A stretch of DNA of 64,000 bases, from positions 2,239,222 to 2,303,221 of the forward strand of contig NZ_KZ119600.1 in NCBI RefSeq assembly GCF_002153425.1. The letters are read 5' to 3'. Both the position numbers and the translations under genes were made by a program. The DNA comes from Litchfieldia alkalitelluris. GTDB lineage: Bacteria; Bacillota; Bacilli; Bacillales; Salisediminibacteriaceae. The notes below the pieces were generated by a model. It was not told the DNA's origin. It saw nothing but the letters and a program-made list of their open reading frames with translations, and ran no database searches. Below, one piece after another: positions 56,160-64,000 of the stretch (the first letter of the stretch is position 1; every line of letters starts with the position of its first letter).

Positions 56160-56435
56160 ATGAAGATATCAAGAGATGCTTATGAATTTCTTTTACAACT
56201 TTTAGAAAAGCAAAAAGGTAATAAAACATTTCGTATTGGATTTAATGAAAAAAGCACATGAGGTGCATCTAAATTTAACATAACTCTGGATGAGTTAAAA
56301 GAGAGTGATAACAAAGTCAATGTAAATCAATTATGTTTTCTTTTATCTAACGATGTTAAAAGGAAAATTGATAGTCTTTATATCGTGCTCCAAGATGGGA
56401 AACTGAGATTATTAGATAATAAGGAGGAAGATTAA
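56160..56435 (+). CDS. Candidate HesB-like selenoprotein (in-frame TGA at codon 34)
   Basis: A 91-residue frame, open except for TGA at 56259-56261. N-terminal KISRDAYEFLLQLLEK is followed by TFRIGFNEKST-U-GASKFNITLDEL. In HesB/IscA-like proteins this spot is the conserved Cys-Gly of the beta-strand turn followed by a xLxLDE strand, and HesB-like proteins with Sec at exactly that Cys are known. The rest (VNVNQLCFLLSNDVKRKIDSLYIVL) fits the fold. GGAGGTG lies 8 bases before the ATG. Because TGA splits it into pieces shorter than common cut-offs, it would be missed entirely. The alternative is a nonsense pseudogene. Role presumably Fe-S or redox-related. Confidence 0.75.
56281..56297 (+). promoter_or_regulatory. 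Candidate bacterial SECIS of the HesB-like gene
   Basis: UAACUC-UGGAU-GAGUUA is a perfect 6-base-pair stem with a 5-base loop containing GG at positions 2-3. The loop starts 26 bases after the UGA, within the range accepted for bacterial SECIS elements. Confidence 0.6.
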
Positions 56436-56542
56436 TATAGATAGAGTGGAATCTATAGCCATTTACATGATTATTTGAAACTTCTGTTAGTGCTGTTCGT
56501 ATATAAAAGAAATCAAATAACACCACTAAAGGAGGGTTATAA

Positions 56543-57892
56543 TTGAGATGGAAATATAATGTTTTATATATGATACTTCTACTCTATACATTTCTCCTTT
56601 TTTCAGCATGTAGTTTTCTTGATAAAGGGGACCCTGAAATATTAGGACAAGAAGTCATAACTTTGTATTCTGAAGGAGAGTTTGAAAATGCCTATAAAAA
56701 CTATTTCTCTAATAGCTGGAAAGATGCGAATACACCTGAGGAGATGGAGTCTGAGTGGACAGATCACACTTCCGAAATGGGTGATTTTATAGGTGTTAAT
56801 GAACTGATATCGAAGGAAAGCGTTAATTCTTCATATGTAGTAGAAGTTGCTGTGGAATATACAGACATCATTTTTGATGTCCGTCTTATTATGAATAAAG
56901 ACTACAAAATTACTAATCTACATATGGATCAAGGTATTGTAAATGCAGTAATGCCAGATAGCATTATAGAAGAAGAAGTTAAGATTGGTGAAGGTACAGA
57001 GTTTGAGCTTATGGGAACATTAACATTACCCAATAATTCCGATGTTTCATTTCCAGTTGCAGTTATTGTTCACGGATCAGGTCCTATTGACAGAGATGGA
57101 ACAGCTTATTCTTATAAGGCATATAGAGATATAGCTTGGGGATTAGCTGGTAGGGGAGTAGGAGTATTAAGGTACGATAAACGAACGTATGTTTATGGTG
57201 GTTTGATGCATGAGCAAGGGCTAACAAGTATTACTATAAGGGAAGAAGTAATTGATGATGCCTTAGCTGCCTTAGATCTCTTAAAGAACGATAGTAGGAT
57301 CGATTCAGAGCAGTTATATCTTATTGGTCACAGTTTAGGAGGAATGCTAGCTCCTAAGATTTCCTTAGAATATGATAATTTATCAGGAATGATTATGATG
57401 GCAGGATCGCCACGTTCTTTATGGGACATTATTTACGATCAAAATATAAATATTTTAAATACAGGGATTTATGATGAGGAAGAGCGTGAAATTCTTCGTG
57501 AACAACTTGAATTGGAACGTGAAAAAAGCATAGTACTTTTAGAGGAGGCTAAGGAAGAGAAGTTAATGAATGAAACCATCTTTGGGCTTCCTGCAACATA
57601 TATGTATGATTTAGAACAATATAAGCCCAGTGAGATAGTAGATGATTTAAAAATACCAATGTTTGTGTTACAAGGGGAGGATGACTTCCAAGTACTTAAG
57701 GAAGCTGATTTCAATAAATGGCAGAGTTTATTAGGAGAAAATGAACTAGCAACATTGAAAAGTTATCCTGGGCTTAATCATTTTTTTATAGAGTATGATG
57801 GCTTAGGAAAAGGTACGATAGAAGAATATGATATTCCTAATACCGTTGATGAAGAAGTGATTAATGATATTTCTCAATGGATTCTAAAATAG
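56543..57892 (+). CDS. Lipoprotein with DUF3887 domain fused to alpha/beta hydrolase
   Basis: A 449-residue exported protein starting at TTG (56543), which has AAAGGAGGG 5-6 bases upstream and yields a proper lipoprotein signal ending LLFSAC (Cys23). Residues about 28-130 are a DUF3887-like domain. About 140-449 is a serine hydrolase: HGSGPIDRDG oxyanion region, GVGVLRYDKR, nucleophile in IGHSLGGM (about 262), Asp in VLQGEDDFQV and His in GLNHFF. It probably acts on the outer membrane face on small esters or peptides. The next gene encodes a lone DUF3887 lipoprotein. Confidence 0.82.
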   Translation: MRWKYNVLYMILLLYTFLLFSACSFLDKGDPEILGQEVITLYSEGEFENAYKNYFSNSWKDANTPEEMESEWTDHTSEMGDFIGVNELISKESVNSSYVVEVAVEYTDIIFDVRLIMNKDYKITNLHMDQGIVNAVMPDSIIEEEVKIGEGTEFELMGTLTLPNNSDVSFPVAVIVHGSGPIDRDGTAYSYKAYRDIAWGLAGRGVGVLRYDKRTYVYGGLMHEQGLTSITIREEVIDDALAALDLLKNDSRIDSEQLYLIGHSLGGMLAPKISLEYDNLSGMIMMAGSPRSLWDIIYDQNINILNTGIYDEEEREILREQLELEREKSIVLLEEAKEEKLMNETIFGLPATYMYDLEQYKPSEIVDDLKIPMFVLQGEDDFQVLKEADFNKWQSLLGENELATLKSYPGLNHFFIEYDGLGKGTIEEYDIPNTVDEEVINDISQWILK

Positions 57893-57902
57893 GAGGAGTA
57901 AT

Positions 57903-58295
57903 ATGAAGAAGCTGTTTTTTTTAGTAATATTGATAGTTCTAATGTTAGTATTTACCGCTTGTAATGATGAAAACAATGAAAATAATGAAAATAATGATGG
58001 TCACAGGGAAACTGCTGGTGAATTTCTACAACTTGTTACAAGTGAGGAATTTGATGAAGCTGTATCCTATTTTGATGAAACAATGTCAGATGGATTATCT
58101 AGTGCGGAGTTAAGTGAAATCTGGGATTTGCTCTTGATACAAGCTGGGGCATTTATTGATTATGAATATAATCGAACAGAGGAAATAGACGATTTAAAGC
58201 GAGTTGTCTATACGGGATTGTTTGAAGCTACAGAGGTTACATTTTTAGTAGTTGTCGATGAAGATCAAAAGGTAGCAGGTTTTTTTATACAATAA
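57903..58295 (+). CDS. Small DUF3887-like lipoprotein
   Basis: A 130-residue lipoprotein. Signal MKKLFFLVILIVLMLVFTAC ends in a lipobox with Cys20. An Asn/Glu tract (NDENNENNENND) is followed by one DUF3887-like domain (about 35-130), resembling the N-terminal domain of the preceding hydrolase (AGEFLQLVTSEEFDEAVSYF versus the equivalent upstream segment). GGAGGAG serves the ATG, 10 bases after the hydrolase stop, so the two are cotranscribed. It probably arose by domain duplication. Confidence 0.75.
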   Translation: MKKLFFLVILIVLMLVFTACNDENNENNENNDGHRETAGEFLQLVTSEEFDEAVSYFDETMSDGLSSAELSEIWDLLLIQAGAFIDYEYNRTEEIDDLKRVVYTGLFEATEVTFLVVVDEDQKVAGFFIQ

Positions 58296-58400
58296 GAACG
58301 CTCACGATGGCAATTGAAAATGTTACTAGTAATTGAATGAGCGGGAAGCGAATGGACTGAAACGATAACCAACACAAGATTTGTAATTTCACGGTAGACA

Positions 58401-58434
58401 GTAAAAAAGACTGCTGGGAGATCCCAACAGTCTT
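58401..58434 (-). terminator. Terminator between convergent genes (minus-strand orientation)
   Basis: AAGACTGTTGGG pairs with CCCAGCAGTCTT (one mismatch) and is followed on the minus strand by TTTTTTAC, about 50 bases after the cell-wall hydrolase stop. It may also stop the lipoprotein transcript. Confidence 0.75.
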
Positions 58435-58483
58435 AGTGCTTTGAAGAGGATTTGATCAAGCCAAGCTCTAAAGCTTTTTTAGT

Positions 58484-59059
58484 TTATTTTGCAAATACAT
58501 GGTTTCCAATTGTTATCGTGTGCTGGCGTGTTGCGTTCCAATGATTGGTTGCTGTAGTCGGATTATAGAAGAACAATGATCCATTACCTTGTCCACGAAA
58601 AGCGATAGCTTCGGCAACGGCTTTCTTCGCAGACTCTGTTGGTGTTTGGTTAATTGTGCCAGTATGAACCGGTGTAAATTGACCTGGATCATGAATAACC
58701 CCATTAATTGTGTTAGGAAAAAGCTCGCTATCTACTCTATTTAAAATAACGGTAGCAACTGCTACTTGCCCTGCATAAGGTTCTCCCTTTGCTTCAGCTG
58801 TAACTAATTGCTCCATTAAATGACGCTCTTGGCTACTGATAGGGTTTGGAATCGTCAGTGTATTACCAATGAATATTGTATATCCCCTTAAGCCATTAGC
58901 ATCTTTTATTTGATTGACAGAAACACCATAGTGTTGTGCAATGTTCCATAGTGTATCACCAGATTTTATGTTATGAACTGAAGAAGAAGCCTCAGCGGAC
59001 ATATTTACAGTGAAAATAAGTGATAAACTTAATGTTAATGTTAAAAGTAATTTTCGCAT
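58484..59059 (-). CDS. LysM plus SleB-type cell-wall hydrolase
   Basis: A 191-residue secreted enzyme. The signal peptide (1-24, ending AEA) is followed by a LysM domain (about 28-72, HNIKSGDTLWNIAQHYGVSVNQIKDANGL) and a Hydrolase_2/SleB catalytic domain (about 80-191) with the catalytic Glu in LVTAEAKGEPYAGQVAVATVILNRV, HDPGQFTPV and NGSLFFYNP. Similar to B. subtilis YkvT and SleB, lytic enzymes of spore cortex or vegetative peptidoglycan. Single gene. Confidence 0.88.
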   Translation of the reverse strand: MRKLLLTLTLSLSLIFTVNMSAEASSSVHNIKSGDTLWNIAQHYGVSVNQIKDANGLRGYTIFIGNTLTIPNPISSQERHLMEQLVTAEAKGEPYAGQVAVATVILNRVDSELFPNTINGVIHDPGQFTPVHTGTINQTPTESAKKAVAEAIAFRGQGNGSLFFYNPTTATNHWNATRQHTITIGNHVFAK

Positions 59060-59242
59060 CGTATAACCTCCAAATAAATTTATTAAGTTATCCTTGCATG
59101 CATACTAGATTAACAGGTTTATAGATTCTCTTCATTAGGGGATAATTGGAAGTATTTGATAAATAAGTAAAGCTTAAATAATCTGTTCATTAAAAAATAT
59201 GGTTGAGCTTTTGAACTGATTAAATAAATCAAAAAATAATGA

Positions 59243-59284
59243 TTTGTTCAAAAAATGTGATGAGTATGTTATCATTTGAACAAA
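59243..59284 (+). promoter_or_regulatory. Inverted repeat upstream of moxR-like operon
   Basis: TTTGTTCAAA (59243-59252) and TTTGAACAAA (59275-59284) are perfect inverted 10-mers 22 bases apart. TTGTTC within the left arm could be a -35 with TGTTAT 17 bases on. Possible operator of the following operon. Confidence 0.4.
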
Positions 59285-59329
59285 CATACTATGAAAATAT
59301 GTAACTAAATAAACAAAGGAGTTTGATCA

Positions 59330-60307
59330 ATGTCAGCCGATTTAGAGGTCATACAGACACTAGCAGAAAGAGTTAAGGAAAATATTAATCGTGTTATTGT
59401 AGGAAAAGAAGAAACAGTGGACCAGCTTCTTGTTGCTATCATAACATCAGGCCACGTACTTTTAGAGGATGTACCTGGTACTGGGAAAACATTAATGGCT
59501 AAATCATTATCCAAATCATTAGATTCTAGTTTTAAAAGAATCCAATTTACTCCGGACCTTTTACCAACTGATGTAAGCGGTATCAATTTTTATAATCAAA
59601 AAAAAGCTGAGTTTGAATTTCGCCCAGGTCCTATATTTGCCAATATTGTTTTGGCAGATGAGATTAATCGAGCAACGCCAAGGACTCAGTCGGTCCTTTT
59701 AGAGTGTATGGAAGAAAGGCAAGTCACGATAGATGGTGACACAAGGTCATTAAATCGTCCATTCTTAGTTATAGCCACACAGAACCCAGTGGAAAGCCAG
59801 GGAACATTTCCATTACCTGAAGCGCAGTTAGACCGGTTCTTGTTAAAACTTAGTGTTGGATATCCTTCAAAGGAAGAAGGACTAGAAATACTAAAACGTT
59901 TTAAACAAAAGAGTCCATTAGAAGAGCTATCTGCTGTTGCAACGAACGAGGAAATTATCAATGCGCAAAATAGTTATTCATATGTCCATGTTAGTGAGGA
60001 GTTATTGAATTATATGATGGACATTATACATGAAACACGAAATCACCCTGATGTCGAATTAGGTGTTAGCCCCCGTGGTAGTCAAGCATTGCTAAAGGCA
60101 GTGCAGGCCTATGCAATTATCCAAGGTAGATCATATGTTATTCCAGATGATATAAAAGCGATGGCAAATCCTGTGTTAGCTCATCGTCTAGTCCTTAATC
60201 ATACGTCCAGATTCCAAGAAAATCAGAATGAAAAGATTATTGAGAGTGTATTAAATAATGTAACAGTGCCTTCTGAGGAGGAAGTATTGAAAGGGATTGA
60301 CAAATAA
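59330..60307 (+). CDS. MoxR-family AAA+ ATPase
   Basis: A 325-residue AAA+ chaperone-like ATPase. Walker A VPGTGKT (about 48-54), Walker B LADEINRA, sensor 1 ATQNPVE and the arginine-containing SPRGSQALLKA near the end are typical of MoxR. It works with the following DUF58 protein on an unknown client. Homologous to B. subtilis YeaC. AAAGGAG precedes the ATG. First gene of a three-gene operon with no spacing. Confidence 0.92.
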   Translation: MSADLEVIQTLAERVKENINRVIVGKEETVDQLLVAIITSGHVLLEDVPGTGKTLMAKSLSKSLDSSFKRIQFTPDLLPTDVSGINFYNQKKAEFEFRPGPIFANIVLADEINRATPRTQSVLLECMEERQVTIDGDTRSLNRPFLVIATQNPVESQGTFPLPEAQLDRFLLKLSVGYPSKEEGLEILKRFKQKSPLEELSAVATNEEIINAQNSYSYVHVSEELLNYMMDIIHETRNHPDVELGVSPRGSQALLKAVQAYAIIQGRSYVIPDDIKAMANPVLAHRLVLNHTSRFQENQNEKIIESVLNNVTVPSEEEVLKGIDK

Positions 60308-61450
60308 ATGGCAGTCCATTGGTTGATTGTTGTTACGATTATAATGGTTTTCTTCCAGGCGTATTTATTTAAAAAATGGGGACTTGCTGGAGTAAGCTAT
60401 AATAGATATTTTACGCAAAATGCTGTTTTTGAAGGTAATGATACTGAAATGGTGGAGGAAATTGTAAATAGAAAACTGTTACCAATTCCTTGGCTAAGGC
60501 TTGAGTCTAAAATGAGTTCACACTTATCATTTAATAAACAAGCTTCTCTAGCAGTGCTAGGTGATCAATTTCATAGAAGTTTTTTTAGCTTAATGGCTTT
60601 TCAAAAAATTCGTCGTAGACATAAGCTTACTTGTAGAAAAAGAGGCTATTACCAATTGCGAACGGCATCAATTTCAGTTGGAGATCCATTTGGCATAGAC
60701 CAGAAGAGTAAAACAGTGAACCTTAACTCGGACTTAATTGTTTATCCTAAGTTGCTTCCAATTGATAATATTCTGTTACCAACCAACAGCTGGCAGGGCG
60801 ATATTATTGTCCGTCGCTGGATTATGGATGATCCTTTTGTTTTCGCAGGAGTAAGGGATTATACATATGGAGATACAATGAAGTCCGTAAACTGGAGTGC
60901 AACAGCTCGTACAGGAAGATTACAAGTGAGCAAAAATGATTATACAGCGGACCATAAAATTATGATTTATCTTAATTTTGATGAAACAGAAGATATTTGG
61001 AAATCCATTAAAGATGAGGACCTATTTGAGAAAGGGATATCCTATGCTGCTTCGATTGCGGAGTACACGATTTCTAAAGGAATTCCTACAGGGTTTGGGT
61101 GCAACGCATATATAGACGATCCCCTAGAAAGATTAAAGAAAAGGAAAGACTCTATTAGGATAGAAGGTAAGAATGGTAAAGGTCATCTCATGTACATTCT
61201 AGAAACAATGGCTATGTTAAGAATAGATCGTAGCATGAATTTTAATCATTTCTTACAGGAGGACGTCGAGAGGAAGAGAAGAGATACTGATATTTTACTC
61301 ATCACAACCTTTGTCAGTGAGACGATGGAAAAGCATATTCGAACGTTAAGGGTCTTAGGGAATTCCATTGAGATAGTAGATTTAAATCAATTTAAAACAA
61401 GAGAGACTATAAACCAGGACGGTCCATCAGTAGGTGAGCAACATGGCTAA
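60308..61450 (+). CDS. DUF58 family protein (YeaD-like)
   Basis: A 380-residue protein with one N-terminal membrane span (about 3-20). It contains the DUF58 core RDYTYGDTMKSVNWSATARTGRLQVSKND (about 180-208) preceding a vWA-like domain. MoxR and DUF58 proteins are regularly paired. The start codon immediately follows the moxR stop, and its last 8 bases overlap the next gene. Ribosome site GGAGGAAGT lies in moxR. Confidence 0.88.
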   Translation: MAVHWLIVVTIIMVFFQAYLFKKWGLAGVSYNRYFTQNAVFEGNDTEMVEEIVNRKLLPIPWLRLESKMSSHLSFNKQASLAVLGDQFHRSFFSLMAFQKIRRRHKLTCRKRGYYQLRTASISVGDPFGIDQKSKTVNLNSDLIVYPKLLPIDNILLPTNSWQGDIIVRRWIMDDPFVFAGVRDYTYGDTMKSVNWSATARTGRLQVSKNDYTADHKIMIYLNFDETEDIWKSIKDEDLFEKGISYAASIAEYTISKGIPTGFGCNAYIDDPLERLKKRKDSIRIEGKNGKGHLMYILETMAMLRIDRSMNFNHFLQEDVERKRRDTDILLITTFVSETMEKHIRTLRVLGNSIEIVDLNQFKTRETINQDGPSVGEQHG

Positions 61451-62774
61451 AAAAACAATTCAAATATTATCAAACTGGCTTCAAGGTTGTATAGAATGGT
61501 TATGTGTTGCACCTTTATTGTTGGTGTTAGGTATTTTCCTTATTCCTAATGACATCATTATAATGTGGCTGGGTTATTTTCCTTTAATGATCCTAATTGG
61601 ATTATTGTTAAGAAGTGTTTTTAACAATAATAAACGATCATTATTTATTGTAGTCGTCCTAATAATTAACATAGTCATTTCATTCCTTTTGTTGGCAAGT
61701 TACCCATTAACTATTCTCACCACAATATTAGGTCTATTCTTTTCAGTAAGAGGTGGACTTTACGCCTACCGAGCAGAAGATGACTTATTTTCAATTTCCT
61801 ATTTGTGGTTGAGTATCGTGCTATATTTTATATCATATTTTGTGTTCAGTTTTGTAGATATGTTTCACGCATATACTAGTCTACTCACATGGCTGGGTGT
61901 TGTTGTAGTTTTTATAACATTATTTAAATCGAATAGTTCTCACATTCAAGATGAAACAAAAATTGATGGTAAAAAATCTAAATTAAATGCTCAACTGAAG
62001 TGGAAAAACAGAGTTTTTATCGGCATAACGATTGGGATAATCTTATTAATAATGAACTTTAGTATTGTACAGAATTTATTTCAAGGTGTTATTAACGTTA
62101 TTCGTTACTTATTTGAATGGTTATCATCATTAGTAAGTTTAAGGGAGGGTGCCGAGGAACATACTCCACCTCCTCAAGAATCAATTCCCTTTTTACCTGG
62201 TGATGAGGAGGTTGTGGAAAGTACTAGTATATTTGAATATATTTTAATTGGTCTTGGTTATATCCTTTTGGCACTAGCGATTGTGTTCTTTACGTACTTC
62301 TTATTTAAATTGCTTAAAAAACTATTTAGGTTCATATTTACATCAGTTAAGAATCTTATAGATAAATTGCTACTAAGAATGGAACATGATGATAATTCAC
62401 AAACATATATCGATGAAAAAGAGAGTGTAATAGATTGGAAGGATTGGCGATCTGAGTTAACTAACAATGCAAAGGATCGTTTCAACAGCCTCGTACAAAG
62501 GAAAGAAAAGTGGAGTAAATTAAAAAATAATGAGGAGAAAGTCCGTTACTTATATCGTGAGCTTTTAAATAATCAAATGAAGCTTGGCTATGACTTAAAA
62601 CGATACAATACACCAAATGAAACGTTAAGAGACTTTAATAATAAGGGTATATTAGAGGGGGAGGATGCAGAATTATTTGCTGAATCGTACAGTCAGGCAA
62701 AATACAGTAAAGACCAAATCAACGATAATGTAGTAGAACGCTTAAAGGTCGTTACAGGGAAGAAGAAAAAATAA
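61443..62774 (+). CDS. Membrane protein with DUF4129-like C-terminus (short YebA relative)
   Basis: A 443-residue protein with about six N-terminal spans (15-145), a central span (about 190-215), another at about 270-300, and a charged C-terminal tail (RYLYRELLNNQMKLGYDLKRYNTPNETLRDF) that resembles DUF4129. B. subtilis has a much longer transglutaminase-like YebA in this position. No transglutaminase Cys-His-Asp core is visible here. The ATG at 61443 has AGGTGAG upstream and overlaps the DUF58 stop. Third gene of the operon. Confidence 0.75.
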   Translation: MAKKTIQILSNWLQGCIEWLCVAPLLLVLGIFLIPNDIIIMWLGYFPLMILIGLLLRSVFNNNKRSLFIVVVLIINIVISFLLLASYPLTILTTILGLFFSVRGGLYAYRAEDDLFSISYLWLSIVLYFISYFVFSFVDMFHAYTSLLTWLGVVVVFITLFKSNSSHIQDETKIDGKKSKLNAQLKWKNRVFIGITIGIILLIMNFSIVQNLFQGVINVIRYLFEWLSSLVSLREGAEEHTPPPQESIPFLPGDEEVVESTSIFEYILIGLGYILLALAIVFFTYFLFKLLKKLFRFIFTSVKNLIDKLLLRMEHDDNSQTYIDEKESVIDWKDWRSELTNNAKDRFNSLVQRKEKWSKLKNNEEKVRYLYRELLNNQMKLGYDLKRYNTPNETLRDFNNKGILEGEDAELFAESYSQAKYSKDQINDNVVERLKVVTGKKKK

Positions 62775-62945
62775 ATTATGTTAACACTATCTTTTTGGTT
62801 TTATATATGGTATATTTAAGACACTTATTGTTGTTCGGTATTTGATTGAAGGAAGAAAAAGCTATTTTAGTAATTTCACCTTGAATGAATATGTAGAGCA
62901 AAAATTAGTAATACAAAGTGGCACAGCCGCACAGGAGGCAATAAC

Positions 62946-63143
62946 ATGGTACAAGGTACAGTTAAATGGTTTAACGCTGAAAAAGGATTTGGATTCATCG
63001 AAGTAGAAGGACAAGACGATGTATTCGTACACTTCTCTGCAATTCAAGGTGAAGGATTCAAAACTTTAGAAGAAGGCCAAACAGTTAATTTTGAAATCGA
63101 GCAAGGTCAACGTGGACCACAAGCTGCTAACGTTCAAAAATAA
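62946..63143 (+). CDS. cspD: CspA-family cold-shock protein
   Basis: A 65-residue single OB-fold nucleic-acid chaperone. RNP1 is KGFGFIE (13-19) and RNP2 VFVHF (26-30), both intact. [14 protein letters not shown] is closest to Bacillus CspB/CspD. It melts RNA structure in cold or in routine growth. AGGAGG lies 8 bases upstream of the ATG, and a terminator follows. Confidence 0.95.
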   Translation: MVQGTVKWFNAEKGFGFIEVEGQDDVFVHFSAIQGEGFKTLEEGQTVNFEIEQGQRGPQAANVQK

Positions 63144-63150
63144 TTGGATT

Positions 63151-63181
63151 AAAAAGATTCCTCTCGAGGGATCTTTTTTAT
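63151..63181 (+). terminator. Terminator of csp gene
   Basis: AAAAAGATTCCTC pairs with GAGGGATCTTTTT (one mismatch), followed by TTA. Confidence 0.88.
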
Positions 63182-63220
63182 TTTATATACAAACAACTGA
63201 CATATTGAGGTGATATCCCC

Positions 63221-64000
63221 ATGGATCATAAGATTATTGAGCGGTTAAGTAAAATAGAAAAATACAATAAGATACATATCCTTTATGCTTGTGATTCTGG
63301 AAGTCATACATGGGGAGTTTCTTCTACTTCAAGTGATTTTGATGTACGTTTTATTTATGTACATCCTATGGAGCATTACTTAAAGATCGATGATATGAAA
63401 AATGATGTGGTTGAATCTCCCATAACTGAGGGTATAGAGTTAGTAGGGTGGGATCTTAGGAAATCACTTAGACTTCTAAGGAAATCAAATCCAACACTTT
63501 TGGAATGGTTAAACACTGATATTATATATTATGAAAATGAAAAGTTTAGCCAACATATGAAAAAGATGAGTCAAGACTGTTTTTCAAACAAAGCAACCCT
63601 TCACCATTATGTAAATATGGCAAGTAGAAATTATAAACCACTATATGAAAATGCCGCAACAATAAAGCAGTACTTAAACGTTTTAAGACCTCTACTTATG
63701 TGTATGTGGATTTACGAGCATAACAAGTTTCCTTCAACATTATCAATTCCTTTATTAGTTGATATGCTGATTAATGAAAAAAAAGAAAATAAACATTTAA
63801 ATAAGATAATACATGAATTAATTAACAATAAACAACATAATAAAAAAATGTTGGAGTCAATCTACAGTGATGATCTTAATAACTTCTTTGAGGAACAAAT
63901 TACGTTCCATAAGCAATTTGTTCAATCATTACCAAAAATGACTAAACCAATGTACCATACTTCTCAATTGGACCATTTTTTTCGGTTTGTTCTTAATGAA
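63221..64000 (+). CDS. Predicted nucleotidyltransferase (YcgL/COG3541-like), 3' end cut by window
   Basis: 260 codons to the window edge, with no stop yet. The N-terminus has the nucleotidyltransferase core CDSGSHTWGVSSTSSDFDVRFIYVHP (about 20-45). The Gly-Ser and Asp-x-Asp (SDFDVR) are kept, but the usual GSRAWG reads GSHTWG. EWLN and KKPLYEN-like helical regions follow as in YcgL. GAGGTGAT lies 7 bases before the ATG. Substrate unknown. Confidence 0.82.
   Translation, partial: MDHKIIERLSKIEKYNKIHILYACDSGSHTWGVSSTSSDFDVRFIYVHPMEHYLKIDDMKNDVVESPITEGIELVGWDLRKSLRLLRKSNPTLLEWLNTDIIYYENEKFSQHMKKMSQDCFSNKATLHHYVNMASRNYKPLYENAATIKQYLNVLRPLLMCMWIYEHNKFPSTLSIPLLVDMLINEKKENKHLNKIIHELINNKQHNKKMLESIYSDDLNNFFEEQITFHKQFVQSLPKMTKPMYHTSQLDHFFRFVLNE

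Noticed and set aside
43705-56435. UGA read as tryptophan (recoded genome)
   Set aside because: TGA ends odhA, addA and other full-length genes exactly where homologues end, and both internal TGAs align with Cys, not Trp.
1-64000. CRISPR array, tRNA, rRNA or prophage
   Set aside because: No regularly spaced direct repeats, no cloverleaf-like or rRNA segments, and no phage structural genes were found on reading both strands.

Overview
The window is a low-GC Bacillaceae chromosome segment. Gene content is bacillar throughout: odhAB, addBA, ykpA-type ABC-F, pepF, uvsE, an alpha/beta-type small acid-soluble spore protein, a SleB-type cell-wall hydrolase and a MoxR/DUF58 operon. A complete ectABC operon points to a moderately halophilic or halotolerant endospore former. 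I cannot fix the genus from this sequence. No rRNA, tRNA, CRISPR array or prophage was seen.

Layout. 1-7 kb: membrane protein, PatA-type aminotransferase, SRAP protein and odhAB. 7-14 kb: HD hydrolase, SDR, TVP38-type membrane protein, RarD, an APH-like kinase and an aromatic-acid-exporter-like protein. 14.6-21.8 kb: addB-addA. 22-24 kb: a tiny four-CxxC protein, isocitrate lyase and a DUF952 protein. 24-30 kb: ABC-F, ferritin-like protein, PepF and an unknown 14-TM-like protein. 30.6-33.2 kb: a nitrate/sulfonate/taurine-type ABC importer. 33.6-36.2 kb: adhE behind two Rex-like operators. 36.6-38.5 kb: an IS1182-type element. 39-42 kb: small genes, Ohr, DUF4395, a GNAT remnant, a LysM-CAP protein and a MITE-like element. 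42.6-44.3 kb: a sulfite-oxidase-family enzyme and a peroxiredoxin with an in-frame TGA. 44.6-49.4 kb: SASP, an FtsZ-like protein without the GTP-binding signature, a ring-cleaving dioxygenase, zwf and a cyclase. 49.5-54.8 kb: ectABC, gnd and an AEC transporter. 54.9-59 kb: uvsE, a HesB-like ORF with an in-frame TGA, DUF3887 lipoproteins and a cell-wall hydrolase. 59-64 kb: the MoxR operon, a cold-shock protein and the start of a nucleotidyltransferase.

The main finding is two probable selenoprotein genes that ordinary gene calling would split or miss. At 43705-44334 (minus) a peroxiredoxin frame is intact except for TGA exactly at the peroxidatic cysteine of the FTFVCPTE motif. At 56160-56435 (plus) a HesB/IscA-like frame is intact except for TGA at its conserved cysteine. 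Each TGA is followed at the right distance by a perfect stem with a G in the first two loop positions, as expected of a bacterial SECIS. Peroxiredoxin and HesB-like proteins are both established selenoprotein families. TGA also serves as an ordinary stop here (odhA, addA), so the genome should carry selA, selB, selC and selD outside this window.

Other points of interest are the FtsZ-like protein that keeps the T7 NxDxxD motif but has lost the GGGTGTG loop, a 255-bp MITE-like element with a 5-bp target duplication, the Rex-like sites before adhE, and perfect inverted repeats placed on the promoter or Shine-Dalgarno sequence of two genes. All start sites were chosen by eye from Shine-Dalgarno spacing. 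No database search was run.
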